Source: Streptomyces sp. NBC_01288 (lineage in GTDB: Bacteria > Actinomycetota > Actinomycetes > Streptomycetales > Streptomycetaceae). From it: a stretch of 64,000 nt of DNA. The stretch is taken from assembly GCF_035982055.1 (NCBI RefSeq), contig NZ_CP108427.1, forward strand, positions 3,968,001-4,032,000, given 5' to 3'. The notes under the pieces are model-generated. The model was not told the DNA's origin. It saw nothing but the letters and a program-made list of their open reading frames with translations, and did not search any database. This document shows, one piece after another, positions 25,494 to 33,357 of this stretch; the first letter of the stretch is position 1; each line of letters begins with the position of its first letter. A program made the position numbers and the translations under genes.

Positions 25494-26342
25494 ATGACCG
25501 GACGACTCGTCAGACTAGGTGCGATGCCGGTGTGGTCGGCGGCCTTCCAGCCGCTGGAACTACGCCGGGCCGCCCGCTCCACCCGGAAGACCGGCGTGGA
25601 CCACTATCGCCTCGCGCTCCTCCTTGAGGGGGAGGCGGTCATCACCTGCGGCCGACGCGAAACGCCCCTGCGCGCGGGCGACTTCTACTGCGACGACGGC
25701 CTACGACCGCACGAGATCCGCACCGGCCCGATCAGGGCCGTCGGCGCCGTCGTCCCGGAGGCGCTGCTGCCGCTGCCCCGGGACAACGCCCACCGGATGC
25801 TCGGCCACCGCATCCCGGGCCGCGACCTCATGGCCCCGCTGCTCGCCCGCTTCCTCACCCAGGTCATGGAACACACCGGCACCTACCGCCCCGCCGACGG
25901 ACCCCGGCTGGCCACGGTCCTGAGCAGCCTGGTCGCCGCCCTGCTGGCCCGCGCCGCCGAACCCGACCCCTGTCCGCCGCTGGGACCCCGGGCGCCGCTG
26001 ACCCCGCTCATCATGGCGTTCATCCAACAGCGCCTGGAGGAACCGGAGTTGACCCCGCAGAGCGTCGCTGCCGCGCACAGCATCTCGCTCAGCTATCTGC
26101 ACCGGCTCTTCGAGGACGAGAGCGAGACCGTCGCCGCGTTCATCCGCCGCAGGCGCCTGGAGCGCGCCCGCTTCGACCTCGCCGACCCGGCCCAGGCCGG
26201 CACCCCCGTGCACGCCGTCGCGGCCCGCTGGGGCTTCGCCCGCGCCACCGACTTCGCGCGCGCCTTCCGCGCCGCGTACGGGATTCCGCCGGGCGACTTC
26301 CGCAAGCACTCCCACGGTTCCTGTGGACGCATTGCCACATGA
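25494..26342 (+). CDS. AraC-family regulator, tandem paralogue
   Basis: A 282-residue AraC protein 21 nt downstream of the first one. Its shorter cupin-like sensor half has HYRLALLLEGEAVITCG and LRAGDFYCDDGLRPHEI; the DNA-binding half has TPQSVAAAHSISLSYLHRLF and HAVAARWGFARATDFARAFR. The C-terminal domains of the two genes are clearly related, the sensor halves less so. GGGGGAG precedes the ATG. The pair is probably one transcript, and expression of this gene may then follow the TTA-containing one only through regulation, since it has no TTA codon of its own. The target genes are not visible; the secreted protein just downstream is a candidate. Confidence 0.88.
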   Translation: MTGRLVRLGAMPVWSAAFQPLELRRAARSTRKTGVDHYRLALLLEGEAVITCGRRETPLRAGDFYCDDGLRPHEIRTGPIRAVGAVVPEALLPLPRDNAHRMLGHRIPGRDLMAPLLARFLTQVMEHTGTYRPADGPRLATVLSSLVAALLARAAEPDPCPPLGPRAPLTPLIMAFIQQRLEEPELTPQSVAAAHSISLSYLHRLFEDESETVAAFIRRRRLERARFDLADPAQAGTPVHAVAARWGFARATDFARAFRAAYGIPPGDFRKHSHGSCGRIAT

Positions 26343-26436
26343 GTGTGCTCTGTGCGCCAACGCCCCAACTGCCCCTTCCGGGGAGGCTGTTGATCAGGAC
26401 GACCGCTCCACTTCCAACTCTCCGAAAGAGGTTGCA

Positions 26437-26928
26437 GTGAAGAAACTCCGTCTTGCCGCAGTCGGCGCCGTGGGCGCCCTCGCCGCGAGCGCCGGGCTGA
26501 TGTTCCCGGCCACGGCCCAAGCCGCGCCCACGTACTGGCAGTTCCAGAACGCCGGGTTCGGGACCTGCCTGACGGCCGGGGACACCGGGACGGCGTTCGC
26601 CACGTCGTGCGTCGGGAGCAATCGCCAGCAGTGGGACTTCGTCGGCGCTTCCGGCACCTTCGCGCAGGTCAGGAACCGTGAGACCGGCACCTGTCTGACG
26701 ACCGACAACAAGACGACCGTCAACGCCGTCTGGATGAGCACCTGCAACGGCGCCACCGGCCAGTGGTGGTGGTACCAGGGCGACAGCGGGCACTTCTTCG
26801 ACGATCTCGGCTCGGCCGGCGAGGGATACCTGAGGACGAGCACCGTCAAGGACGCGGTCTACGCCACCGACAACAACCAGTCGACGATTCCCTCCTCCTA
26901 CTACGTCTGGTACGGCACCCACAACTGA
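26437..26928 (+). CDS. Small secreted ricin-type beta-trefoil (carbohydrate-binding) protein
   Basis: A 163-residue exported protein. Residues 1-30 are a classical signal peptide (KKLRLAAVG, alanine-rich core, cleavage likely after AQA). The mature part shows the three-fold pattern of a ricin-B-like lectin: TCLTAGDTGTAF then RQQWDF, TCLTTDNKTTV then GQWWWY, and a degenerate third repeat. No catalytic domain is attached, so it is a free-standing lectin-like module that may bind polysaccharide outside the cell. GTG follows AGAGG. Paired cysteines in each repeat (GTCLT...TSC and GTCLT...STC) suggest disulfide bonds. It lies downstream of two AraC genes and convergent with a TetR gene only 3 nt away. 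Confidence 0.8.
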   Translation: MKKLRLAAVGAVGALAASAGLMFPATAQAAPTYWQFQNAGFGTCLTAGDTGTAFATSCVGSNRQQWDFVGASGTFAQVRNRETGTCLTTDNKTTVNAVWMSTCNGATGQWWWYQGDSGHFFDDLGSAGEGYLRTSTVKDAVYATDNNQSTIPSSYYVWYGTHN

Positions 26929-26931
26929 CCC

Positions 26932-27582
26932 TCACCTGACCCCGGACCACACCTCCACCCCCGCCACGACTACGGCCAGCCCCTCCTCGAAGTGCCGGCC
27001 GTAGTCCTCGAAGATCTCCGCGCCCGCCGCGGCCGACAGAGGGAAGTCGGCCATCAGGCGGGCGCGTTCGTCTACGTCGTACCCCTCGCGGCGCTCGTCC
27101 GGCAGCGGCTTGACGCCCTGTTCCTCGCTGACGAAACCGATCGTGAAGAGGTACGACGTCGAGGTCGCGCGGACCGCCTGGGCGAGGGTGAAGCCCGCCT
27201 CGGTGAACAGGCGCAGGGTGTTCTCCATCTCCACGGCGTGCAGCGTGCCGGTGAAACGGGAGCCGCTGAAGACCTTGGCGCCGTCGCGATAGCCGAGCAG
27301 CGCGTCGCGGAGTCCTCGGTTGGACTTCAGCAGCCGCTCCTGCCAGGTGTCCTCGGGGGCGAGCCGGGCGTCGGCCACCATCCGCCGGTACATCTCCGTC
27401 GCCATCTCGTCGAGCAGCGCCTGTTTGTCCTTGAAGTGCCAGTACAGCGCGGGCGCCTTGACGTCCAGCTCCTTGGCGATGGCACGCAGGGACAGCCCGT
27501 CGAGGCCGACCTCGTTCAGCAGCTTCAGGGCCGTGTCCGCGACGCGCTTGCGGTCGAGGGGGGTGCGTCGTTCCGTACTCAC
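26932..27582 (-). CDS. TetR-family repressor (TetR_C type)
   Basis: A 216-residue repressor. The N-terminal helix-turn-helix is DGLSLRAIAKELDVKAPALYWHFKDK (its recognition part being KAPALYWHF, residues about 38-46). The remainder resembles the TetR C-terminal ligand-binding domain of tetracycline-type repressors, not the generic TetR family. The GTG at 27582 is chosen; an open frame continues upstream, but through the operator region. It is divergent from a FAD-dependent monooxygenase gene, and two identical 15-bp palindromes lie between them, so it probably controls both genes and releases DNA when it binds a small aromatic compound or antibiotic-like ligand. Confidence 0.9.
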   Translation of the reverse strand: MSTERRTPLDRKRVADTALKLLNEVGLDGLSLRAIAKELDVKAPALYWHFKDKQALLDEMATEMYRRMVADARLAPEDTWQERLLKSNRGLRDALLGYRDGAKVFSGSRFTGTLHAVEMENTLRLFTEAGFTLAQAVRATSTSYLFTIGFVSEEQGVKPLPDERREGYDVDERARLMADFPLSAAAGAEIFEDYGRHFEEGLAVVVAGVEVWSGVR

Positions 27583-27591
27583 GCTTGACAG

Positions 27592-27606
27592 CTTAACAGC
27601 GTTAAG
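27592..27606. promoter_or_regulatory. TetR operator copy 1
   Basis: CTTAACAGCGTTAAG is a perfect 6-bp dyad with a 3-nt centre. It sits 10 nt before the TetR start on the minus strand. An identical copy follows at 27629-27643. Next to it TTGACA (27585-27590) could serve as a -35 box, but no -10 hexamer at the right distance was found. Confidence 0.8.
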
Positions 27607-27628
27607 GGCACCCTGATGGCCGTAGCCA

Positions 27629-27643
27629 CTTAACAGCGTTAAG
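27629..27643. promoter_or_regulatory. TetR operator copy 2, overlapping the monooxygenase ribosome-binding site
   Basis: The same 15-bp CTTAACAGCGTTAAG, centred 37 bp from copy 1. Its last three bases are the start of AAGGAG, the ribosome-binding site of the monooxygenase gene, so repressor bound here would sit at the 5' end of that message. Confidence 0.8.
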
Positions 27644-27655
27644 GAGACTGGGATC

Positions 27656-29089
27656 ATGGCGGAACAGGTGGACGTACTGATCGTCGGCGCGGGCCCGACC
27701 GGCCTCACCCTCGGCATCGACCTCGCCCGGCGTGGCGTGGACGCGCTGGTCGTGGAGAAGGCGGACGTGCTGTTCCCCGGCTCGCGCGGCAAGGGCATCC
27801 AGTCGCGCACGATGGAGGTCTTCGACGACCTCGGCGTGATCGACGCGATCCTCGCGCAGGGCGGCGCCTACCCGGTCGGTGCGGTCTGGCAGGACGGCCG
27901 GAAGGTCGGCGAGCACCAGATGTTCGACCCGTCCGAGACGGACCCCGACACCCCGTACGGCACCACGTGGATGGTGCCGCAGTGGCGCACCCAGGAGATC
28001 CTTCTCGCCCGGCTGACGGAGTTGGGCGGGACGGTGGCCTTCGGACGCGAGGTCACCGGCTTCGTCCAGGACGAGACGGGGGTGAGCGTCGAGTTCGCCT
28101 CCGGTACGGCCGTCCGCGCCCGGTACGTCGTGGCCGCCGACGGCGGTCGCTCGGTCGTACGCCGGACCCTGGGGATCGGCATGACCGGCGAGACGGTCGA
28201 TCCGAACCCGCTGCTGGTGGCGGACACCCGGATCACCGGCCTGGACCGCGACAACGTGCACGTCTTCCCGCCGCGCGGCGACGACGGCTTCCTCGCGGTC
28301 TTCCCGCTGGCCGGCACCGAGGACTTCCAGGTCATCGCCCAGTTCCCGGAGGGCACCGACGTCGACCTCTCGCTCGACGGCATCCGCAAGACCGTGGCCG
28401 GCCGCACCCACCTCGCCCCCGAGGACGTGACCGAACTCCGCTGGGCCTCGGACTTCCGCCCCCGGGCGGCCCTCGCCGACCGCTTCCGGCAGGGCCGGGT
28501 CTTCCTCGCCGGGGACGCGGCGCACGTCCACTCACCGGCCGGCGGCCAGGGCCTCAACACCAGCGTCCAGGACGCCTACAACCTGGGCTGGAAGCTGGGC
28601 GCGGTGCTGCGCGGCGAGGCGCCCGCGAGCCTGCTCGACACCTACGAGGAGGAGCGGCTCCCCAACGCCGCCGAGATGCTCGGCCTGTCCACCAAGGTCC
28701 ACCGGGGCGAGGTCCGCCGCGGCGAGGCGACCCGCCAACTGGGCATCGACTACCGGGAGTCGAGCCTCACGACGGAGACCCGGGCAGCGGGAGAAGGGAT
28801 CCGCGCCGGTGACCGCGCCCCAACCCGGACCGTCGCGGGCGTACGCCTCCTCGACGCCTTCCGGGGCCCGCACTGGACCCTCCTCGCGCTGGGCACGAAG
28901 GCACCGGCGAGCGCGGCGACCGGTGACAGCGACGCCGTACGCGTCGTGGAGGGCCCGGCTGCCGAGACGTACGGAACGGGCCTCTTCCTGGTCCGCCCCG
29001 ACGGCTACGTCGGCTGGGCGGGCGACACGGACGAGGGCCTGGCCAAGTACGCAGAACGCTTCAACCTCGGCCTGCCGAACGGCAGTTAG
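27656..29089 (+). CDS. FAD-dependent aromatic monooxygenase (PheA/TfdB type)
   Basis: A 477-residue class A flavoprotein hydroxylase. The FAD-binding Rossmann motif DVLIVGAGPTGLTLGIDLARRG is at residues about 6-27; the DG motif is VVAADGGRSVVRRTLG near 157; and the GD motif is GRVFLAGDAAHVHSPAGGQGLNTSVQDAYNLGWKL near 281. The C-terminal thioredoxin-like tail is shorter than in phenol hydroxylases. Such enzymes use NAD(P)H and oxygen to hydroxylate aromatic rings; in actinomycetes some inactivate antibiotics such as rifamycins or tetracyclines. AAGGAG lies before the ATG. Control by the divergent TetR protein through twin operators supports a detoxifying role. Confidence 0.9.
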   Translation: MAEQVDVLIVGAGPTGLTLGIDLARRGVDALVVEKADVLFPGSRGKGIQSRTMEVFDDLGVIDAILAQGGAYPVGAVWQDGRKVGEHQMFDPSETDPDTPYGTTWMVPQWRTQEILLARLTELGGTVAFGREVTGFVQDETGVSVEFASGTAVRARYVVAADGGRSVVRRTLGIGMTGETVDPNPLLVADTRITGLDRDNVHVFPPRGDDGFLAVFPLAGTEDFQVIAQFPEGTDVDLSLDGIRKTVAGRTHLAPEDVTELRWASDFRPRAALADRFRQGRVFLAGDAAHVHSPAGGQGLNTSVQDAYNLGWKLGAVLRGEAPASLLDTYEEERLPNAAEMLGLSTKVHRGEVRRGEATRQLGIDYRESSLTTETRAAGEGIRAGDRAPTRTVAGVRLLDAFRGPHWTLLALGTKAPASAATGDSDAVRVVEGPAAETYGTGLFLVRPDGYVGWAGDTDEGLAKYAERFNLGLPNGS

Positions 29090-29742
29090 ACCGAGCTGGC
29101 CAGTGACAGCTTCAGCGCGAAGCCCAGGAACAGCGCCCCCGCCGCCGAGGTGGCCCCCGCCGCGAGCCGCCTGCGGCGGCGGAAGGCCGTCGCCAGCCGG
29201 GTCCCGCTGAAGATCAGGGCACTGAGGTACAGGAAGCTCGCCAGCTGCGCGAAGGCGCCGAGCACGACGAACGACAGGGCGGGATAGGCGTACCCCGGGT
29301 CGACGAACTGCACGAAGAAGGCGACGAAGAACAGGATCGCCTTCGGGTTGAAGAGGCTCACGACGAAGGCACGGCGGTACGGCCGCTCCTCCGCCGCCTC
29401 CGCGACGGGCGCCGGTTCCATCGCCGCCCGCTCCTTGCGGCTGCGCCACATCGCCCACGCGGCCCGCAGCATCCCGAACGCCAGCCAGGTCAGATACCCG
29501 GCCCCCGCGTACTTCACGATCCCGAACAGCACGGCGTTGGCCTGCAACAGCGAGGCGACCCCGGCCGCGGAGAGCGTCATCAGCACGGTGTCCCCGCACC
29601 AGACACCGGCGGCGGCCGTGTACCCGGCCCGGGTGCCGCGCCGGGCGGCGACCGAGAGGACGTACAGCGAGTTGGGCCCGGGCAGCAGGACGATCAGGAC
29701 CAGGCCGGCGAGGTAGGTGGGGAGGTCTATGACACCGAGCAT
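29086..29742 (-). CDS. LysE/RhtB-family amino-acid exporter
   Basis: A 218-residue membrane protein with six predicted membrane segments. The LysE-family signature LPGPNSLYVLSVAARRGTRAG is at residues about 19-39, followed by GVWCGDTVLMTLSAAG and, after a charged loop (residues about 108-125), FVVSLFNPKAILFFVAFF. Members export amino acids or related metabolites such as homoserine, threonine or leucine. ATG at 29742 is preferred to longer frames that lack membrane character. Its stop overlaps the monooxygenase stop by four bases on the other strand (convergent), and it is divergent from the L,D-transpeptidase gene 97 nt away. Confidence 0.88.
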   Translation of the reverse strand: MLGVIDLPTYLAGLVLIVLLPGPNSLYVLSVAARRGTRAGYTAAAGVWCGDTVLMTLSAAGVASLLQANAVLFGIVKYAGAGYLTWLAFGMLRAAWAMWRSRKERAAMEPAPVAEAAEERPYRRAFVVSLFNPKAILFFVAFFVQFVDPGYAYPALSFVVLGAFAQLASFLYLSALIFSGTRLATAFRRRRRLAAGATSAAGALFLGFALKLSLASSV

Positions 29743-29838
29743 GAGAACGAGTGTCGCATGCGCCGGACGCCGTTCGCGGCCCCTTTTCCGGGGGTACGTG
29801 TCCGAGGTACGAGGCCGGTGAGACGACGGGGGTCCGCG

Positions 29839-30702
29839 ATGCGTACTACGGGTATGGGGAGGCGTACTACGGGCAGGGCGAAAGCGATCGCCGCCGCGGT
29901 GGCCCTGTCGGCACTGGTGGCGGTGTGCGGCTGCACGGTGCAGGGCACCGACGCGGACGGCGGGCACCATCTGCCCGTCCGCATCAAGCTTCCCGGCAGC
30001 AGTGGCAGTAGCGGCACCGGTGGCAGCGGTGACGGGAAATCCTCCGCCTCCCCGAGCACCGGCCGCGCCGCGAACGTCCTCTGGTCGCGCGGGGACAGCG
30101 GCGGGGACGTGCGCGAACTACAGGCGCGGCTACGGCAGGTCGACTGGCTCTTCGACGGGCCGACCGGGACCTACGACGACCTCACCGAGCAGGCCGTCGC
30201 GGGTTTCCAGGGCAAGCGCGGGCTGCCGAGGACGGGCGAGACCGACAGCGTCACCTGGCAGCGGCTGCTGAAGATGACGCACGAGCCGGGCAAGTGGGAC
30301 CTGTACCTGATGGGCGGCCAGCCGGCCGGCGCCCCCGACCCGCGCTGTCTCACCGGCCGGGTGCTGTGCATCGACAAGACGAGCCGGACCCTGCGCTGGA
30401 TGATCGACGGGCGGACGGTGTCGACGATGTCGGTGCGGTTCGGCGCGCAGTACACCCCGACCCGCGACGGTGTGTTCCAGGTCTACTGGAAGGCCCGGAA
30501 CTGGGTGTCCACGCTCTACCACTCCCCCATGCCGTACGCGATGTTCTTCAGCGGCGGCCAGGCGGTGCACTACTCGTACGACTTCTCGATGCGGGGTTAC
30601 GCGGGCGGCTCGCACGGCTGCGTCAACGTACGGGACGAGGCGGCGATCGCGAGTCTCTTCGCGCAGGTACGGACCGGCGACAAGGTCGTCGTCTACCAGT
30701 AG
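29839..30702 (+). CDS. L,D-transpeptidase with peptidoglycan-binding domain (exported lipoprotein)
   Basis: A 287-residue exported enzyme. After a basic start (MRTTGMGRRTTGRAK) and hydrophobic segment it has CGCTVQG, a probable lipidation site, then a serine/glycine-rich linker. Residues about 78-145 are a PG-binding-1 domain (SRGDSGGDVRELQARLRQ and a later VAGFQGKRGLPRTGETD). The C-terminal YkuD domain has the catalytic GYAGGSHGCVNVRDEAA, with cysteine as nucleophile. Such enzymes make 3-3 cross-links in peptidoglycan or attach proteins to it, and resist most beta-lactams. GGGGG precedes the ATG. It works in the same compartment as the D,D-carboxypeptidase at the window end. Confidence 0.9.
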   Translation: MRTTGMGRRTTGRAKAIAAAVALSALVAVCGCTVQGTDADGGHHLPVRIKLPGSSGSSGTGGSGDGKSSASPSTGRAANVLWSRGDSGGDVRELQARLRQVDWLFDGPTGTYDDLTEQAVAGFQGKRGLPRTGETDSVTWQRLLKMTHEPGKWDLYLMGGQPAGAPDPRCLTGRVLCIDKTSRTLRWMIDGRTVSTMSVRFGAQYTPTRDGVFQVYWKARNWVSTLYHSPMPYAMFFSGGQAVHYSYDFSMRGYAGGSHGCVNVRDEAAIASLFAQVRTGDKVVVYQ

Positions 30703-30757
30703 GTGTATGAGGCGCGGGCGGGACCGGGGGAACGTGTCCCACCCGCGCCGTGTGCAC

Positions 30758-30787
30758 GAGCCGTAGGTACGGGGGGAACCCCGGCTC
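30758..30787. terminator. Possible weak terminator between convergent genes
   Basis: GAGCCG (30758-30763) and CGGCTC (30782-30787) form a short stem that extends with a bulge through GCAC and GTGC on the outer side. It lies about 55 nt after the L,D-transpeptidase stop. The gap 30703-30910 holds no other recognisable feature. Confidence 0.35.
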
Positions 30788-30910
30788 TGTGCGTTGGCCG
30801 ATGACCAGTCGGCTCACTCAGTACTGCGCCACGACGGCCGGAAATGTCACACCTGCCGCGAAGAAATTTCCACGAGCCACGAAAGCGCAGGTCAGCGGCG
30901 TGCGATCGGT

Positions 30911-30944
30911 TCAGAGCACGCCGTACGTCAGAGCACGCTGTACG
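30911..30944. repeat. 17-bp tandem duplication at a gene's 3' end
   Basis: TCAGAGCACGCCGTACG (30911-30927) is followed directly by TCAGAGCACGCTGTACG, differing at one base. The second copy contains the stop codon and last codons of the minus-strand gene at 30928-32106; the first copy supplies a second stop just downstream. It is probably a slippage duplication. Confidence 0.7.
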
Positions 30945-32106
30945 TCGGGCTCGGCGCCGGGGTCTGCCGGGTGTCGGTGGTGTGCGACGGGACCGGGGTG
31001 GACGGCGACTGGTGCCGGGCGAGCGGGGTGAAGACCGTGGGGCCGGAGGTGGAGGCGCCGTTGTTCTGGTAACCGCCGCCACCGCCGTTACCGCCACCGC
31101 TGCCGCCATTGCCGCCGCCCGGGGCGACCGGGGCGATGTTCCCGCCGCTGCCGCCGACCTGACCGCCGGCCTGCTCGTCCGAACCGTTCTGGTCGCCGCC
31201 CTGACCGCCGGCGTTCTGCCCGTTGCTGTTACCGCTGCCACTGCCGTTGCCGCCACCCTTGCCGCCGGCGTTCTTGTCGTCCGTGTCGGTTCCGGTGCCG
31301 GTGTGCTGGAGGAGACCCTTGCAGTACGTCCACACATGGGACGTGCCGCCCGCCGCGCCCTCCAGGGTCCGCTTGCGGCCGGGGGCCAGGGGCTTGCCGT
31401 CGCGCACGGCACGGCAGGACGAGGTGACGCCCTTCCACCAGCCGCCGGAGCCGAAGGACTTGTCGTCACCGGTACCGGCGGAGGGCGTGGGGTTCGTGCC
31501 GCTGCCGGCCGCCTCGCCGGAGGAGTCGTCGGAACCGCCGCCCGTCGTGGGCGTGCCCGGGCCGCCGGTGCCGCTCGGCGAGGGCGAGACGAGCGTGCGG
31601 TCGGGCGGTGTCACGGCGGCGGAGATGGAGGAGGCGGGTGTCGGGTCGTCGTGGAACGGCGTCGGCAGGGCTCCCGTGCCGACCGCGGCCGCGACGCCGC
31701 CGAGCATGCCGACGGCGAGCGCGGCGGTCAGGCCGACCCGTACGGGTCTTCCCCAGCGTGGCCCCGGGACGGTCGCGGCGGGCCGTCCGAGCCGGACGAG
31801 ACCGGCGTCGGAGGACGCACCGCGGCCGCGCCGGCCGAGGACGGACCGCTCGACATCGTTGCCGGTGCGCGCGGCCCTGAAGGCGGCCAACGCGGCTTCC
31901 TCGCCCGGGAGTTCGACCTTGGTCTGCGAGGGTTCCACGGACAGCGCGCCGAGGGTTCTGGCGAGCCGCTCGGCCTGGGCGCGGGCGGCCGGGTCGACGG
32001 CTTCCGGGGACTCGCCGCGCAGCAGCAGTTCGGCGGTCTCACGGTCCAGCCATCGGCCGGGGGTCCGAGGGGTGTCCCCCGGAAAAGCAGAGCGCTCGTC
32101 GGCCAT
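30928..32106 (-). CDS. Membrane-anchored sigma-associated protein with long low-complexity extracellular region
   Basis: A 392-residue protein of unknown family. The cytoplasmic part (about residues 1-118) includes LDRETAELLLRGE and VELPGEEAALAAFRAAR; one membrane helix follows at about 121-143 (VRVGLTAALAVGMLGGVAAAVG). Outside is a proline/serine/glycine-rich chain with a compact cysteine-containing patch (WWKGVTSSCRAVRDGKPL and WTYCKGLLQ), then a long G/N/S-rich tail. Its ATG overlaps the stop of the upstream ECF sigma gene by one base, and a short relative (39104-39313) follows another ECF sigma gene. By position it could act as a membrane anti-sigma or signal receiver, but no zinc-type anti-sigma motif is seen. 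Confidence 0.75.
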   Translation of the reverse strand: MADERSAFPGDTPRTPGRWLDRETAELLLRGESPEAVDPAARAQAERLARTLGALSVEPSQTKVELPGEEAALAAFRAARTGNDVERSVLGRRGRGASSDAGLVRLGRPAATVPGPRWGRPVRVGLTAALAVGMLGGVAAAVGTGALPTPFHDDPTPASSISAAVTPPDRTLVSPSPSGTGGPGTPTTGGGSDDSSGEAAGSGTNPTPSAGTGDDKSFGSGGWWKGVTSSCRAVRDGKPLAPGRKRTLEGAAGGTSHVWTYCKGLLQHTGTGTDTDDKNAGGKGGGNGSGSGNSNGQNAGGQGGDQNGSDEQAGGQVGGSGGNIAPVAPGGGNGGSGGGNGGGGGYQNNGASTSGPTVFTPLARHQSPSTPVPSHTTDTRQTPAPSPTYSVL

Positions 32107-32768
32107 CACATGTCCTTCTGCGTCCGCGCGCGCGTATGCGTCACAGTGGCGGACGTCACCGCGCGGTCGCGCGGGTCTCGCTGGGGCGGCAGGGCGTCGA
32201 GGGCCGCGGCCGATTCCGGGTCGCCGCCGAGCAGCTCCGCCAGCCGTTTCAGCCCGCGGTGCGCGGCCGTGCGGACGGCGCCGGGCCGCTTGCCGAGGGT
32301 CTCCGCGGCGGTCTTGGCGTCGAGGCCCATGACCACCCGCAGGACGACGGCCTCGGCCTGGTCCTGCGGGAGTTGGGCGATGAGGGAGAGGGTGTTGTCG
32401 GTGGCCAGGGCCTCGATGGCCTCGCCGGCGGTGTCGGACTCGGCGGCGCGGCCGGTGAGTTCGGTCTCGTCGCCGCCTATCGCGGGGCGGCGGCCGCGCA
32501 TCCGTATGTGGTCCAGGGCGCGGTTGCGGGCGATCCGGGCGGCCCACCCCCGGAACCGGTCCGCGTCCCCACTGAACCGGTCCAGGTCCCGGGCTATCTG
32601 GAGCCAGGCCTCGGACGCGACATCCTCGGCGTCCGGATCGCCGACCAGCGTCCGTACGTATCCGAGCAACCGTGGGTGCACCGTGCGGTACACAGTCCGG
32701 AACGCGGTCTCGTCCCCGTCCTGTGCCGCAAGCACCGCGGCGGTCAGCTCCGCGTCGTCCCCCAGCAC
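32106..32768 (-). CDS. RNA polymerase ECF-type sigma factor
   Basis: A 220-residue sigma-70 family protein with only regions 2 and 4. Region 2 runs from AFRTVYRTVHPRLLGYVRTLVGDPDAEDVASEAWLQIARDL to RFRGWAARIARNRALDHIR (-10 recognition); region 4 has IAQLPQDQAEAVVLRVVMGLDAKTAAETLGKRPGAVRTAAHRGLKRL, the -35-binding helix-turn-helix. The GTG at 32768 follows GAGGGA. Downstream and coupled to it is the membrane-anchored accessory gene. A second ECF sigma gene at 39306-39917 is a clear paralogue with the same neighbour type. The gene controls an unknown set of promoters. Confidence 0.9.
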   Translation of the reverse strand: MLGDDAELTAAVLAAQDGDETAFRTVYRTVHPRLLGYVRTLVGDPDAEDVASEAWLQIARDLDRFSGDADRFRGWAARIARNRALDHIRMRGRRPAIGGDETELTGRAAESDTAGEAIEALATDNTLSLIAQLPQDQAEAVVLRVVMGLDAKTAAETLGKRPGAVRTAAHRGLKRLAELLGGDPESAAALDALPPQRDPRDRAVTSATVTHTRARTQKDM

Positions 32769-32915
32769 GTGGTCCCTCGAATGGTGTTGGTCGCGTCCGC
32801 ACTCCGGCGCGAAAGGCACGTTACGACCTGAAACTGTTCCTCGTCCATGTCCGTACAAGACGCAACTACTTGGTTCGGGCCCCCGGTGTGACAGAAAACG
32901 CACTCCCGGCGCTGT

Positions 32916-32945
32916 AAAAAGTACGGGCCGCCGCGCGGCCCGTAC
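32916..32945 (-). terminator. Intrinsic terminator facing left (minus strand)
   Basis: A perfect 10-bp stem (GTACGGGCCG at 32921-32930, complement at 32936-32945, 5-nt loop) is flanked on its left by AAAAA, so on the minus strand the hairpin is followed by TTTTT. This is a textbook intrinsic terminator and stops transcripts coming from the PLD-gene/IS remnant side before the sigma factor promoter. Confidence 0.85.
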
Positions 32946-32951
32946 AGCGCG

Positions 32952-32993
32952 ACGGCCGGGGCCTCTCCTGTGGGGGGTGGCGGCCCCGGCCGT
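32952..32993. repeat. Second strong hairpin next to the terminator
   Basis: A 12-bp perfect stem (32952-32963 and 32982-32993) with an 18-nt loop lies just right of the intrinsic terminator. The two stand in tandem in a region of 318 bp (32769-33086) that has no gene. It may reinforce termination. Confidence 0.65.
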
Positions 32994-33086
32994 CTCCGCG
33001 GTGCACGGCTCTGACTTGCGACGGTGCAGGACATTCGCGACCGACGTGACGCGGCCGGTGGCGAGGGCGACCGGGCACTCGGCGGA

Positions 33087-33298
33087 TCCACGGGATCGCG
33101 GGATCGCGTCGAGCAGGGGCAGCAGCTGGATGATGTCGTGGCGGTTGCCACCGTTCAGGGTGATGTCGAGCGGGGTGCCGCCCGCGACGGTGATGACGCG
33201 GAGCCAACGGATTTCGTCGGGGTCGAAACGGTACGCCGCTGCCTGACCGGCAGTAACGGCGCGATCCGCCCCCACAGGTCATCCGGGGGACCATCCAC
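33087..33298 (-). pseudogene. Remnant of an IS5-type transposase gene, with deletion and frameshift
   Basis: Two pieces of one transposase are in different frames. From a GTG at 33298 the frame reads DDLWGRIAPLLPVRQRR, the usual N-terminal block of IS5-group transposases. From about 33212 to 33087 another frame reads TPLDITLNGGNRHDIIQLLP followed by LLDAIP, which matches the segment after the first catalytic Asp. About 100 residues between them are missing. A third frame further left (about 33030-33085) reads GRPRHRPRHV, again typical of the family. The second and third DDE residues were not found, so the gene is dead. It lies just downstream of a truncated PLD gene on the same strand. Confidence 0.75.
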
Positions 33299-33357
33299 GG
33301 AGGACCGTTCCCCTTCCCCATGACTCGTTCAACCAGTCGGCCAGGAAGGGGATATGG

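Noticed and set aside
33024..33323. 99-residue plus-strand frame opposite the transposase remnant
   Set aside because: No domain, odd composition, and the minus strand shows recognisable IS5-type transposase segments.
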